DNA of 61,841 bases from Gammaproteobacteria bacterium. Its GTDB lineage: Bacteria > Pseudomonadota > Gammaproteobacteria > Steroidobacterales > GCA-2729495. The notes beneath the pieces are model-generated. The model did not search any database, was not told the DNA's origin, and worked only from the letters and a program-made list of their open reading frames with translations. The first letter of the stretch is position 1. Every line of letters begins with the position of its first letter. The stretch is taken from NCBI GenBank assembly GCA_030066665.1, contig JASJBD010000012.1, forward strand, positions 1 to 61,841, given 5' to 3'. The position numbers and the translations under genes were made by a program. Positions 35,318-44,043 of this stretch are shown here, piece by piece.

Positions 35318-36664
35318 TTACTCGGCTTCGCGCGACGCGAGCAGCGGCGACCCGCCGTCACCGGCATCCGTCTCACGCACTGCGACCAGCAGACCGTCCG
35401 CCGCGGTCGAGACCTTGGTTGTAATGATCAAGTCTTCGGCAGTGAGCTCCGGACTGCGAATGATGATTTCGCTGGTGCCGCTGCCAAGCGTTCGCTCGCC
35501 GAGACGCTCGACATCCAGCGACATCATCCGCTCGCCCTGCACGGTGTAAATGCGATTACGCCCGTAGATCGCCTCGGCCGGGACTGCTATCGCGTCTCCT
35601 TCGGCCGGCAGGGACAACAAGACCTGCACGGTCGCGCCGAGCTGCGTCGAACGCGGCGCCTGATCGAAGCGCAGGAACGCATCGACACTGCCGGAGCCCT
35701 GCCGCGTTTGCCCGGAAATCCGCTCGAGCGTTGCGACATAGTTGCCGCCACCGGTGTCGATCGAGGCGCCCAGTGTTTCGGATCGATTCAATGCCGCCCG
35801 GATACGGTTCGCAAACCGCGTCGGAATCTGCGTGCGCAGTTCGAGACTGTCGGGATTGTGCAGACGCATCAGCGAATCGCCGACGCGCACGCGATCGCCG
35901 ACGGAGATTTCCACTTCGGAAATCGTCCCGGCAAATGGCGCCGCAATCCGTGTGCGATCGACGGTCAGTTGGGACTTCTCCCGCAGCGCCTGGGCTCGGG
36001 TGAGCTGCGCTCGCAATTGGCCGATACGTAATTCACTCTCTTCGATCGCCAGCACGCGCGACGTCACGGACAGCTGCTGCCGCTTCAATTCCTCGGTGCT
36101 GTCATCCACATTGGCGAGCGACACGAGCTTATCGTCATACAGGCTACGAACCCGTTCCTCGTTCTTCTCGGCGAGTTCCAAAAGCTCGCGTTCCTTGTCG
36201 AGCGCCTCACGATTACGCACCAACCGCCGCTGCTCCAGCCGAATCTGCACGTCGATTTCCTGCACGTCGGCCTCGCGCTGCAGTAACTCCAGTCGCGCGT
36301 CCTGGTCGTCCAGGATCAACAGTTGCGTGCCCGCCGCAACCGAGTCGCCGTCCTTTACCAGCACCCGGATAACGTCCGCTTCAACCGCCGCGGTGAGTTC
36401 GGCATCCTCCGGGGATTCCACCCGTCCATAAAGCTCCAGCGTGGGCTGAATAGTTTCTGCGCGCGCCGGCATGACTGCCACGCTCCACGCACGCTCGGGC
36501 AGCTGTACTGGCGCACTCTGGGGGCGGGTCGCGATCAATATGCCGCTGACCAGGATGGCTCCCAGCAGGATGACGACCGGCCCGCGGCGCAGCCTCTTCG
36601 AGATATCCAAGATCTTTGTAATCACTGGCAAAATCCCCATCTGACAGTCAAGATTTCGTCCCAT
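35318..36664 (-). CDS. RND efflux periplasmic adaptor (membrane fusion protein)
   Basis: A 448-residue adaptor. A membrane anchor at about 29-46 (GPVVILLGAILVSGILIAT) is followed by the barrel-lipoyl start ELYGRVESPEDAELTAAVEA, then a long alpha-helical hairpin (about 130-240, with many QRE, REL and EEL stretches), the second lipoyl half RIAAPFAGTISEVEISVGDR and the beta-barrel domain. It links the RND pump to an outer-membrane channel. Two ATGs are possible (36664 and 36640); both precede the anchor. It diverges from the alpha/beta hydrolase gene across only 12 bases, so the promoters must overlap coding sequence. Confidence 0.9.
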   Translation of the reverse strand: MGRNLDCQMGILPVITKILDISKRLRRGPVVILLGAILVSGILIATRPQSAPVQLPERAWSVAVMPARAETIQPTLELYGRVESPEDAELTAAVEADVIRVLVKDGDSVAAGTQLLILDDQDARLELLQREADVQEIDVQIRLEQRRLVRNREALDKERELLELAEKNEERVRSLYDDKLVSLANVDDSTEELKRQQLSVTSRVLAIEESELRIGQLRAQLTRAQALREKSQLTVDRTRIAAPFAGTISEVEISVGDRVRVGDSLMRLHNPDSLELRTQIPTRFANRIRAALNRSETLGASIDTGGGNYVATLERISGQTRQGSGSVDAFLRFDQAPRSTQLGATVQVLLSLPAEGDAIAVPAEAIYGRNRIYTVQGERMMSLDVERLGERTLGSGTSEIIIRSPELTAEDLIITTKVSTAADGLLVAVRETDAGDGGSPLLASREAE

Positions 36665-36676
36665 CGCCGGGATCGG

Positions 36677-37687
36677 ATGTCGGAAAAAAGCAGAAAATCT
36701 GGCGGTTTCATGCGGTTATTGAGGTTCCTGGGCTACAGCCTTCTGACCGTGCTGGGGCTCGGGACGGTCGCGCTCCTGGCGGCCCTGTGGGCCTATCGCG
36801 ACATCCCGGCCGAGATCCTGGAAGCCAGGTACACCAGCGACGCCTCCCGCTTCATGAACATCGAGGGCGTGCGGATTCATTATCGCGACGAGGGCAGCGG
36901 CCCACCCGTGGTGCTGATACATGCCAATTTCGCCAGCCTCATTGGCTGGGACCCGTGGGTCGAGGCGCTGAAAGACAGCTACCGCGTGATCCGCTTCGAC
37001 ATGACCAGTCACGGGCTCACCGGTCCGGACCCGACCGGCGATTACAGCCTGGAGCGGACCATCTACCTGGCCGAGCGATTCATTGACGCGCTCGGGCTGG
37101 AAACCCTGACGATCGGCGGCACTTCCCTGGGAGGCACCGTATCGCTGCACTACGCATCGAGACATCCGGAACGCGTCGACAAACTGATTCTGCTCAGCCC
37201 CGGAGCACTGGAAGGCCGCGAGCAGACATCGGGATCGCGGGGGCAAATTCCCGAGTCCGCGCGGATCCTGGAGTACATCCTGCCGCGCGCGTTACCGGCC
37301 TTCATGCTGCGCAGCGCCTGGGGTGACACCCGCCGCCTGCCGAACGAAGTCATCGACCGCTGGCACGACATGTGGCTGCGAGAAGGCCAGCGCGCGGCTC
37401 AGTTGGCCCGCCTGGGCCAATACCGTTCCGGTGATCTGGAAGACGCGGTGCGCGGCATTACTACGCCAACACTGTTGTTGTGGGGAGAAGCGAATCCGCA
37501 GGCGAAAGTCGAGCAGGCCTACGAGTTGGAAGAACTGCTGGAACAGGCGGATGTGCGCATGATCATCTATCCGCGCGTTGGCCATATGGCCGTCCAGGAA
37601 GCAGGCAGCATGATTGCGCGCGACGTCCGCGCGTGGCTGGACGGCGATGTCGAGGAAGAGAGCGTCGCCAGCTCGGACCAGGGATGA
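36677..37687 (+). CDS. Membrane-anchored alpha/beta hydrolase
   Basis: A protein of about 336 residues. A signal-anchor helix spans about 15-37 (RFLGYSLLTVLGLGTVALL). The alpha/beta fold follows with VVLIHANFASLIGWDPWVEA as the oxyanion-hole strand, the nucleophile elbow GGTSLGGT and the catalytic histidine in RVGHMAVQE. The usual acid position is LLLWGEANPQ, where the expected aspartate is not obvious. It would hydrolyse an ester or amide on the periplasmic side. ATG at 36677 and 36710 are both plausible starts. The ferrochelatase-like gene starts 6 bases later, so they are one unit. Confidence 0.8.
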   Translation: MSEKSRKSGGFMRLLRFLGYSLLTVLGLGTVALLAALWAYRDIPAEILEARYTSDASRFMNIEGVRIHYRDEGSGPPVVLIHANFASLIGWDPWVEALKDSYRVIRFDMTSHGLTGPDPTGDYSLERTIYLAERFIDALGLETLTIGGTSLGGTVSLHYASRHPERVDKLILLSPGALEGREQTSGSRGQIPESARILEYILPRALPAFMLRSAWGDTRRLPNEVIDRWHDMWLREGQRAAQLARLGQYRSGDLEDAVRGITTPTLLLWGEANPQAKVEQAYELEELLEQADVRMIIYPRVGHMAVQEAGSMIARDVRAWLDGDVEEESVASSDQG

Positions 37688-37693
37688 TCGAGC

Positions 37694-39184
37694 ATGCGTA
37701 GGTTGGGAAAACTCCTGGCGTGGACCGGCGGATTCGCGTTGGTGTTCGTGGCCGGTGCCTACGGCACCTTCCGCTACATGAATCGCACACCGCCGCAGCT
37801 GCAAGAGCCCAACTACTACGTCTATTACCAGGAGCAAGATACCGTACCGGTAGGCCGCGTGGGGTTGTTCATCAGTCACCTGGTCATGCCGGAGGAGATG
37901 GAAGCGACAGATTTCTACAACATGGCGCTGAAATCACTGCAATACATTCCCTGGCCCATCAGGAATGTCGTCCGGGCAGATCGCGGTATCGTCTTACTCG
38001 ATACTGATCGCTATTACGAGTTCGAGGAATTCAAGCCAACGAAACTGGTAGACCCTTACGGCAGCGCCGCCGACATAGACGGCTTGCCGTACATCGAGAA
38101 ATGGCGTCGCGGGGAGATAGCCTGGGTGCCGCCCAACCCGAGCCGGCATCTCGACCACGGGTATTTTCTGCTCGAGGGGCGCGGCGGCGGCATGCCGTCC
38201 GTCGCTGCAAAGCTCATCAACAAGGCGCGCACCTACTACTACACCCCCGGCAAAGCGTCGGTCCAGGGCAAGGTGCCGCACGAACACGGCATGCGCATCA
38301 TCGTCGAAGCTGCGATGGACAAGATTCGCGCCCGGTATGGCGATATTCCGTATCGGTGGATTACGGCAGAAAACTTCGGTCGGGCCCGCGCGGCGATGTT
38401 CAGCCTGCTTGACGAAGGTATCGACACCGTAGTCCTGTCAGCGCCCGCCGCCGTGTACTCCCATCACGAGGAATTCAATGGTGCGTTCAAACACGCGATG
38501 CATTACATCCATGAATGGGAAGAGGCGAATGACAAGCACGTCAAGGTCATCATGACCCGGCAGCTCGGCGACTTCGAGGCCACTCGCGAGCCCTGGGTCA
38601 ACATGCTGCGTGACCGCCTCGACCAGTTGCCGGCGGGCGTCGATGTAAAAGTTGCAATGTCCATGCACGGCATGCCCTGGGACCGGGTACCGCACGAAGC
38701 CTGGATCGAGCTGTCGCCGGGCTACATACGGGGCACCATGACGGCATTACAGGATTTGCTTGACTCGTACCAATTCGGGCGCACGGAAATCGTCGAGACG
38801 CAGGATCATTTTGCCGATCACATCAACGATCCGGAGAACCGGTACCTGTCGACCAACCAGGCATTCTGGGAAGGCGTGGAAGCCGGGTACGACTATGTCA
38901 TCAATGTCCCCATCGAGTTCTTTGCCGAAAACACCGACACGCTCTATTACCACGCGATGGCAAATTTCGAGGGCTTTGAGGAATACGACGTGTACGACAC
39001 GATCGATTATGCCGACTGGGACGTTCCCTATACGCGGCAAATCGAACACGAAGGCACGATAATCATCTATAACGGCGTGCCCGTTGGGAATTACAACGAA
39101 CCACTTATCCGCGCCTACGTAGAGGCCATCGATCAGGTCCTGTCGCAACGGCGTGGTTCCCTCGTCACGGCGGATACGCCGTGA
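37694..39184 (+). CDS. Membrane-anchored ferrochelatase-like protein
   Basis: A 496-residue protein with one N-terminal anchor (about 8-27). The remainder resembles the two Rossmann-like halves of class II chelatases: GRVGLFISHLVMP near 54-65, GIDTVVLSAPAAVYSHHEEF near 242-261, and VDVKVAMSMHGMPWDR near 317-330, where H325 corresponds in position to the SAHGIP histidine of ferrochelatase. AENTDTLYYHAM near 411-422 recalls the ferrochelatase DxLETL segment. The anchor and the extended length differ from ordinary HemH. It is coupled to the hydrolase and lies opposite the RND pump. The assignment is from pattern similarity only. Confidence 0.6.
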   Translation: MRRLGKLLAWTGGFALVFVAGAYGTFRYMNRTPPQLQEPNYYVYYQEQDTVPVGRVGLFISHLVMPEEMEATDFYNMALKSLQYIPWPIRNVVRADRGIVLLDTDRYYEFEEFKPTKLVDPYGSAADIDGLPYIEKWRRGEIAWVPPNPSRHLDHGYFLLEGRGGGMPSVAAKLINKARTYYYTPGKASVQGKVPHEHGMRIIVEAAMDKIRARYGDIPYRWITAENFGRARAAMFSLLDEGIDTVVLSAPAAVYSHHEEFNGAFKHAMHYIHEWEEANDKHVKVIMTRQLGDFEATREPWVNMLRDRLDQLPAGVDVKVAMSMHGMPWDRVPHEAWIELSPGYIRGTMTALQDLLDSYQFGRTEIVETQDHFADHINDPENRYLSTNQAFWEGVEAGYDYVINVPIEFFAENTDTLYYHAMANFEGFEEYDVYDTIDYADWDVPYTRQIEHEGTIIIYNGVPVGNYNEPLIRAYVEAIDQVLSQRRGSLVTADTP

Positions 39185-39267
39185 GCGGCACCGCAGCCGG
39201 CTTGACATAGTGCTCGAACGTGAGGCCGTTCCCGGAGCGGCGCCGGTTCCTGTGATAGATTCCGGTG

Positions 39268-39777
39268 ATGCTAAGCCGTCTTCAAAATGCGCTGATCGCC
39301 GGTATGGCGAGTCTCGCTGCCACCGCAGCAACCGCGACGGATACCGACGAATCACCCAAAGTCAGCTACAACCGGCAATCATCCGAGTCAGGCTGGTCCG
39401 CATCCGTTGCCGGACAAGACCGTGAACCAGCCGTTGAGCCGGGAGAGTCTGAGCTGACGCTGCGTGTATATGACGGCGGCCGGCGCTTCGGCCCGGTTTA
39501 TAACCGGAAAGGTGAATTTCTCGCCGTGGACGTCACATCTGAGATCGAGACTTGTCCCGACGGTAACACGATAATCAAAGCCCTGCGGATCGGCAGCTGG
39601 CGCTACCGGCTTGATTACAAGTGCGAAGACTTTCGCCGTGGCACGCAAATAACCGTGACCCGCCCCGACGGCAGCACGATAATCGAACAGGATGCGGCAG
39701 CGCCCACGACCAGCGCGGAATCACGCGTGATCCGTTGCGACCCGGCAAGCTGGACCTGCCGCACCGTGACGGAGTAA
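39268..39777 (+). CDS. Small exported protein of unknown function
   Basis: A protein of about 169 residues that I do not recognise. A signal peptide (LQNALIAGMASLAATAATA) ends around residue 24. The mature part is beta-rich with four cysteines: one in ETCPDG, one in YKCEDF and two in RCDPASWTCR near the C-terminus, which could form two disulfides. The ATG at 39268 is preferred over the GTG one codon upstream. It follows the ferrochelatase-like gene by 83 bases, in which TTGACA occurs at 39202 without a matching -10 element. Confidence 0.65.
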   Translation: MLSRLQNALIAGMASLAATAATATDTDESPKVSYNRQSSESGWSASVAGQDREPAVEPGESELTLRVYDGGRRFGPVYNRKGEFLAVDVTSEIETCPDGNTIIKALRIGSWRYRLDYKCEDFRRGTQITVTRPDGSTIIEQDAAAPTTSAESRVIRCDPASWTCRTVTE

Positions 39778-39847
39778 GTCCGCCGTTTCTGTTCAACATC
39801 GCGGCCTGCTATTCTCCGGGTCCCCAGAATAACAATCGGAGAAGCCG

Positions 39848-40303
39848 ATGCGAGCCGCACCCCGTTTCGTGATTTTGTTGATCGCTGCCGCCGTGCTGGC
39901 AATACCGGCCCATGCCGACGATGCCGATGCTGAGATTTGGCACAAATATCGTGAGGGAGTGATGGACGTGCTGAAAGGTCATATCTCGGCAATGTCGGTT
40001 GTCTTGTTCGAAGGGCTGGAGGACACCGGTCACCTGCAGTCACATGCCGACGGGCTGGCAGAGGCCGCAACCGAGGTCGGCAAGATCTTCCCGGCCGGTT
40101 CGGGCGACGACACTGGCGCGTTGCCGGCAATCTGGGAACAACCGGACAAATTTGCCGCCGCGGTGACGGAGTTTGAGGACAGTAGCCGCTCGCTGAGCGA
40201 GGCGATCGCGTCTGGTGACCGCCGCAGTATGGCCGCCGCGTTCAAGCGCACCGGCGATTCCTGCAAGGGCTGTCACGAGAGCTTCCGCGCCGAAGAATAC
40301 TGA
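39848..40303 (+). CDS. Cytochrome c-prime family protein
   Basis: A 151-residue exported protein; the signal peptide ends near AHADD (residue 21-24). The heme site CKGCH is at 139-143, close to the C-terminus, which is the diagnostic layout of four-helix-bundle cytochromes c-prime. Helical segments with WHKYREGVMDVLKGHISAM match helix A. These periplasmic proteins bind nitric oxide or carry electrons. It ends 2 bases before the diheme cytochrome gene, and the two are probably co-expressed. Confidence 0.88.
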   Translation: MRAAPRFVILLIAAAVLAIPAHADDADAEIWHKYREGVMDVLKGHISAMSVVLFEGLEDTGHLQSHADGLAEAATEVGKIFPAGSGDDTGALPAIWEQPDKFAAAVTEFEDSSRSLSEAIASGDRRSMAAAFKRTGDSCKGCHESFRAEEY

Positions 40304-40305
40304 CC

Positions 40306-41169
40306 ATGCGCCTGCTCGCTCTGGCGGGCGTGCTGCTGGCCGCGACGGCTGCTGCACAGGACACGCAAGTTCAGCGCGGCGCCTACCTGCTGCAGGCCGG
40401 CGGCTGCATTACCTGCCACACGGCCAAAGCGGACGATGCAATTCCGCTGGCCGGCGGCCGCGCGCTCGAGTCACCATTCGGCACATTCTACGCACCAAAC
40501 ATCACTCCAGACCGCGACACAGGTATCGGCAACTGGACCGACGAGGAATTCGTCAATGCGTTTTGGGAAGGCGTGGGGCCGGGGGGCAAGTACTACTTCC
40601 CGGCATTTCCCTATCCGTCGTATACCGGGATGACGCGCGATGACTTGCTGGCGATCAAGGCCTACCTGTTCAGCCTGGAGCCAGTTCCTGCGGAAAACCG
40701 TGAGCACGAACTGCCGTGGTACCTGGATACGCGCCTGGCCGCAGCGGCCTGGCAGTCGCTCAAGTTCAGCGCCGGTCGATTCACGGGCGATCCCGAGCGG
40801 AATGATGAATGGAATCGCGGCGCTTACCTGGTGCGGCATCTCGGTCATTGCGGCGAATGCCACACGCCGCGCGACCGTCTCGGCGCAACCATCAGTGGCC
40901 AGGAAATGGCCGGCGTGCCGCCGCGGGGCGACAACAAGGGTACGCCGAATATCACGCCGCATCCTGATGACGGCATCGGCAAATGGCGGAAGCGGGAAAT
41001 CGAGCTATTTCTCGAACTGGGATTGCTACCGGACGGCGACTTCGTTGGCGGCTCGATGGCGCCGGTCATCGATGACAACACGGGCCTGCTGACGCCGGGT
41101 GACCGGGCCGCTATTGCAACCTATCTGCAGGGTCTGCCGGCGCTGCCGCGGGCGACGGCGGCCGAGTAA
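40306..41169 (+). CDS. Diheme cytochrome c (alcohol/gluconate dehydrogenase-type subunit)
   Basis: A 287-residue exported protein with signal peptide ending near TAAAQ (residue 14-18). Heme sites are CITCH at 34-38 and CGECH at 182-186. NITPDRDTGIGNWTDEEF and NITPHPDDGIGKW supply the methionine-domain context seen in alcohol- and gluconate-dehydrogenase cytochrome subunits. It is the second such protein in the window (see 23061). The dehydrogenase partner is not adjacent. It starts 2 bases after the cytochrome c-prime gene. Confidence 0.9.
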   Translation: MRLLALAGVLLAATAAAQDTQVQRGAYLLQAGGCITCHTAKADDAIPLAGGRALESPFGTFYAPNITPDRDTGIGNWTDEEFVNAFWEGVGPGGKYYFPAFPYPSYTGMTRDDLLAIKAYLFSLEPVPAENREHELPWYLDTRLAAAAWQSLKFSAGRFTGDPERNDEWNRGAYLVRHLGHCGECHTPRDRLGATISGQEMAGVPPRGDNKGTPNITPHPDDGIGKWRKREIELFLELGLLPDGDFVGGSMAPVIDDNTGLLTPGDRAAIATYLQGLPALPRATAAE

Positions 41170-41181
41170 TCGTGGTGGGGC

Positions 41182-41445
41182 TCAGATGCCGAGTTTCGCC
41201 AACGTGTCGACGATTTCTCCCAGCACGGCCGCGAGCCGCGGGTGGTCCGACTCGAATCGAGCGGCGGCCTCGCTGACCTGTCCCGCGGCGCTCGCACGGT
41301 GCTCCACGGCATCCGCCGAGACCAGCTTGTCGATGTCACCAGTGAGCTCCCGCAGCAACTCCCGGGATTCATCGTCAACCGACGACGTCTGGCTGAGTTC
41401 ATCGTGCAGGCTGGCAACGAGTTGACGTAGCTTTTGTTCTGGCAT
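41182..41445 (-). CDS. Small DUF4404-family protein
   Basis: An 87-residue acidic helical protein starting MPEQKLRQLVASLHDELSQT, with the second part FESDHPRLAAVLGEIVDTLA near the C-terminus. This is the pattern of DUF4404, a short cytoplasmic family without known function. The ATG at 41445 was chosen because the frame upstream to 41541 shows no family similarity and overlaps the promoter area of the CBS gene. It converges with the diheme cytochrome gene across 12 bases. Confidence 0.7.
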   Translation of the reverse strand: MPEQKLRQLVASLHDELSQTSSVDDESRELLRELTGDIDKLVSADAVEHRASAAGQVSEAAARFESDHPRLAAVLGEIVDTLAKLGI

Positions 41446-41573
41446 GACTCTGTATATGCGGGTATCAATCAGGCTGCGCCGCCAGGCCCGCCGGTTCAAT
41501 AGTGGTTTCCCACAGATGCCCGGAACCGGAGTTTTTGCCATCTTATATCAGACAGCAGTGGGTGAATAAGAAG

Positions 41574-42008
41574 ATGTTTACGATCGACGAAATCATGACC
41601 ACCGAGCTGGCAACGCTGAGCCAGGACGACAGCCTCGAGGATGCGACCGAATTGATGGGCTCGCGAGGCATCCGTCATATCCCCATCATCGACTCGGACA
41701 ATGTGTTGCTGGGCCTGGTCACCCAGTCCGACGTGCTGGCCGCGTCGGCCTCCAATCTCTCGGGTAAGGAACTCGAGCGAACCCCATCGGAGATTCGCAT
41801 AGGCGAATTCATGACGCGCGATGTGGCGACGGTCGATGAGCGCGCCAGCCTGCGGCAGGCGGCAATATTCCTGCAGCGTCACAAGTACGGTTGCCTGCCG
41901 GTAGTCACCGACGGCCGTTTGCACGGTATCGTCACAGACTCGGATTTCGTCGGCGTTGCGATCAACCTCATTGAGCAGCTCGAAATCAGCGAGCCGGTCG
42001 AGGACTAA
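41574..42008 (+). CDS. Two-CBS-domain protein
   Basis: A 144-residue protein made of a tandem CBS pair (Bateman module). Repeat 1 is about 8-60 with MGSRGIRHIPIIDSDNVLLG, and repeat 2 is about 83-135 with QRHKYGCLPVVTDGRLHGIV. Such modules bind adenosine nucleotides and sense energy state. The ATG at 41574 follows AATAAGAAG as a weak ribosome site; an upstream GTG at 41562 would add only four residues. It has no attached enzyme or channel. It diverges from the DUF4404 gene. Confidence 0.88.
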   Translation: MFTIDEIMTTELATLSQDDSLEDATELMGSRGIRHIPIIDSDNVLLGLVTQSDVLAASASNLSGKELERTPSEIRIGEFMTRDVATVDERASLRQAAIFLQRHKYGCLPVVTDGRLHGIVTDSDFVGVAINLIEQLEISEPVED

Positions 42009-42174
42009 ACCGGGGCCACCGTCCGGCGTTATGTCAGTCCGTAACGCAACCGCGGATGTGGATCATTGACATAAGCACGCACGCGGCCGCACCGCGTGGT
42101 TCCGATCACGTTTCCGGAGTGTCCTGCCTGATAAGCTGCGATAATTCGCATAACTACAATGCCGAGGGCAAGCC

Positions 42175-43344
42175 TTGGCCCAACACCTGATAACCCTGCC
42201 GTGCGAACGCCTCGAAACGGGCATGTACGTAGCGGAACTCGATCGATCCTGGCTGCACACTCCGTTCGCCGGGCCGGGTTTGCTCGTCTCTTCATCCGCG
42301 CAGATCGAGAGCCTGCGCCGCTGCTGCAACTACGTCTATGTCGATCCACTCCGCAGCGAAGCGGGCATCTTCGATGGCATGTTCGATCTGCCGGGCCCTG
42401 AAGTGATCGACAGCAAAGATGCGCTGGCAAAGGCGCGGACAGCGCTTGGCCAGGTCACCGAATGGCTGGCGGAAACTGTCCAGGCGGCGCGTAAACACGG
42501 ACGCGTGGAACTCGGGCCGGTAACTCGCGCGGCCCAAATGGTGGTCGACACGGCCTTGAAGCATCGTGAAGCCTGTCTGTGGCTATTGCACCTGAATGGC
42601 AGCCGCGGATTCCTGTACCGTCGTGCGCTGGGCACTTCCCTGCATGCCGTGGTGTTCGGCAAGCATCTAGGATTCGACGAACACGAATTGCTCCATCTGG
42701 CGATCGGCGGCCTGCTGCTGGACATTGGCAAGACCTCGGTACCGGTGCCCATCCTGGCCAAGCCTGGTGATCTGAACCAGATGGAAAAGCACTTTGTGGA
42801 GCGCCACGTCTGGCAGGGCTTCACGATGGTTCGCCTGGGACAGGATGCGCACGAGCGCGTGATGGAGATGTTACTGGGTCATCACGAACGGCTCGACGGC
42901 AGCGGCTACCCGCGACGCCTGCGCGGCACCGAAATCCCGCTGTATGCACGCATCGCTGCAATCGTCGATTGCTATGACGCGCTGACGCTCGATCGGCGCT
43001 ATGCAGTTGGGATCTCCGCACACGACGCACTGCGAGTGCTGAACGGGCAGCGTGACAAGGCCTATGACGCTGCCCTGGTTGGCGAGTTCATTCACGCGTT
43101 GGGTGTCTATCCGACCGGTACGCGCGTCATGATGATGGACGGCAACGTCGGCGTCGTCTGTGGCCAGAACCCGGAGTGGCCGCTGCGACCACTGATCCTG
43201 CAAACCGAGGACGACGAGGGCGTGCCGGCGGAAGAGCCGCGACTGCTGGCCGGTGGACTGGACGGCCACATCGCCCGCGCGTTGCCACCCGCACCGGCAC
43301 CGCACAACGTCCACACCCTGGAGCAGGCCATACCGTTGCGCTGA
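42175..43344 (+). CDS. DUF3391 plus HD-GYP-type protein with degenerate HD motif
   Basis: A 389-residue protein. The N-terminal part (about 5-70, ERLETGMYVAELDRSWL) is DUF3391, which precedes HD-GYP domains in many gammaproteobacteria. The HD-GYP part keeps HHERLDGSGYP (236-246) and ARIAAIVDCYDALT. The HD pair itself is LD at 182-183 in GGLLLDIGK, so the metal-binding histidine is lost. Typical members hydrolyse cyclic-di-GMP; this one may only bind it. The start is a TTG at 42175 with GAGGG at a good distance. The 166-base upstream spacer has TACAAT at 42155 as a possible -10. Confidence 0.85.
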   Translation: MAQHLITLPCERLETGMYVAELDRSWLHTPFAGPGLLVSSSAQIESLRRCCNYVYVDPLRSEAGIFDGMFDLPGPEVIDSKDALAKARTALGQVTEWLAETVQAARKHGRVELGPVTRAAQMVVDTALKHREACLWLLHLNGSRGFLYRRALGTSLHAVVFGKHLGFDEHELLHLAIGGLLLDIGKTSVPVPILAKPGDLNQMEKHFVERHVWQGFTMVRLGQDAHERVMEMLLGHHERLDGSGYPRRLRGTEIPLYARIAAIVDCYDALTLDRRYAVGISAHDALRVLNGQRDKAYDAALVGEFIHALGVYPTGTRVMMMDGNVGVVCGQNPEWPLRPLILQTEDDEGVPAEEPRLLAGGLDGHIARALPPAPAPHNVHTLEQAIPLR

Positions 43345-43356
43345 TAGACTGTAGAG

Positions 43357-44031
43357 ATGGAGCTCTACAGCTACGACGCCTGTCCATTTGCGCAACGCAC
43401 GCGCATGGTCCTTGCGGAAAAGGGCCTGCCGTTTGACCTGCACGAGATCGACGTGCACAACAAACCCGACGGCTGGGAGAAGATCTCGCCGTACGGCAAG
43501 GTGCCATTGTTGCGTGACCAGGGCGGCACGATTTACGAATCCGCCATCATCAACGAATACCTCGACGAAACCTACCCGGAACCGCCGCTGATGCCGGCGA
43601 CGAAACTGGCACGGGCCCAGGCACGGATCTGGATCGACTATTGCGACTCACGCTTTCTGCCGGCCCTGCACAAGCTTGTCTGGTCAGGTAACGATGCCGA
43701 CGCTCGGGGTACGCACCTGGAAACCGTCACCGGGATGCTGCATTTCATTGAATCCGAAGGACTGGCGAAGTGCGGCCCGGGTCCGTTCTGGTTTGGTGAC
43801 TGGCCCAGTCTCGTGGATTTTCATTACCTGCCGTTCTTCGAACGCTTCGCCGCATACGACGAGTTGGTCGGTCTCCGGATTCCGGCGGATTGTCCGCGTT
43901 TGGCAGCGTGGCTTGACGCAATGTGCGCCCGGGACAGCGTCAACGGCACCCTGCGGCCGGCTGACTATCACATCGCGCAACAGCGCAGGATGATGGCGGC
44001 CGTCAGGGAGCGACGGGCCGCGGCCTCCTGA
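43357..44031 (+). CDS. Glutathione S-transferase family protein (omega/SspA-like)
   Basis: A 224-residue two-domain protein. MELYSYDACPFAQRTRMVLAE has the CPFAQ active site of cysteine-type (omega, SspA-like) transferases. ISPYGKVPLLRD contains the cis-proline, ESAIINEYLDETYP binds the glutathione gamma-glutamate, and the C-terminal helices contain WPSLVDFHYLPFFERF. It differs from the 24666 transferase, which lacks this cysteine. It probably reduces mixed disulfides or dehydroascorbate-like substrates. It follows the HD-GYP gene by 12 bases. Confidence 0.88.
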   Translation: MELYSYDACPFAQRTRMVLAEKGLPFDLHEIDVHNKPDGWEKISPYGKVPLLRDQGGTIYESAIINEYLDETYPEPPLMPATKLARAQARIWIDYCDSRFLPALHKLVWSGNDADARGTHLETVTGMLHFIESEGLAKCGPGPFWFGDWPSLVDFHYLPFFERFAAYDELVGLRIPADCPRLAAWLDAMCARDSVNGTLRPADYHIAQQRRMMAAVRERRAAAS

Positions 44032-44043
44032 CGGGCGCGGCGG

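Noticed and set aside
39202..39207. TTGACA upstream of the small exported protein as a promoter
   Set aside because: The sequence 15-19 bases downstream is GC-rich with no -10 match.
39810..39831. TATTCT and AGAATA inverted repeat ahead of the cytochrome c-prime gene
   Set aside because: Short arms with a 10-base loop are expected by chance, and the position offers no clear role.
42066..42071. TTGACA upstream of the HD-GYP gene as a promoter
   Set aside because: No acceptable -10 element is found 16-18 bases downstream.
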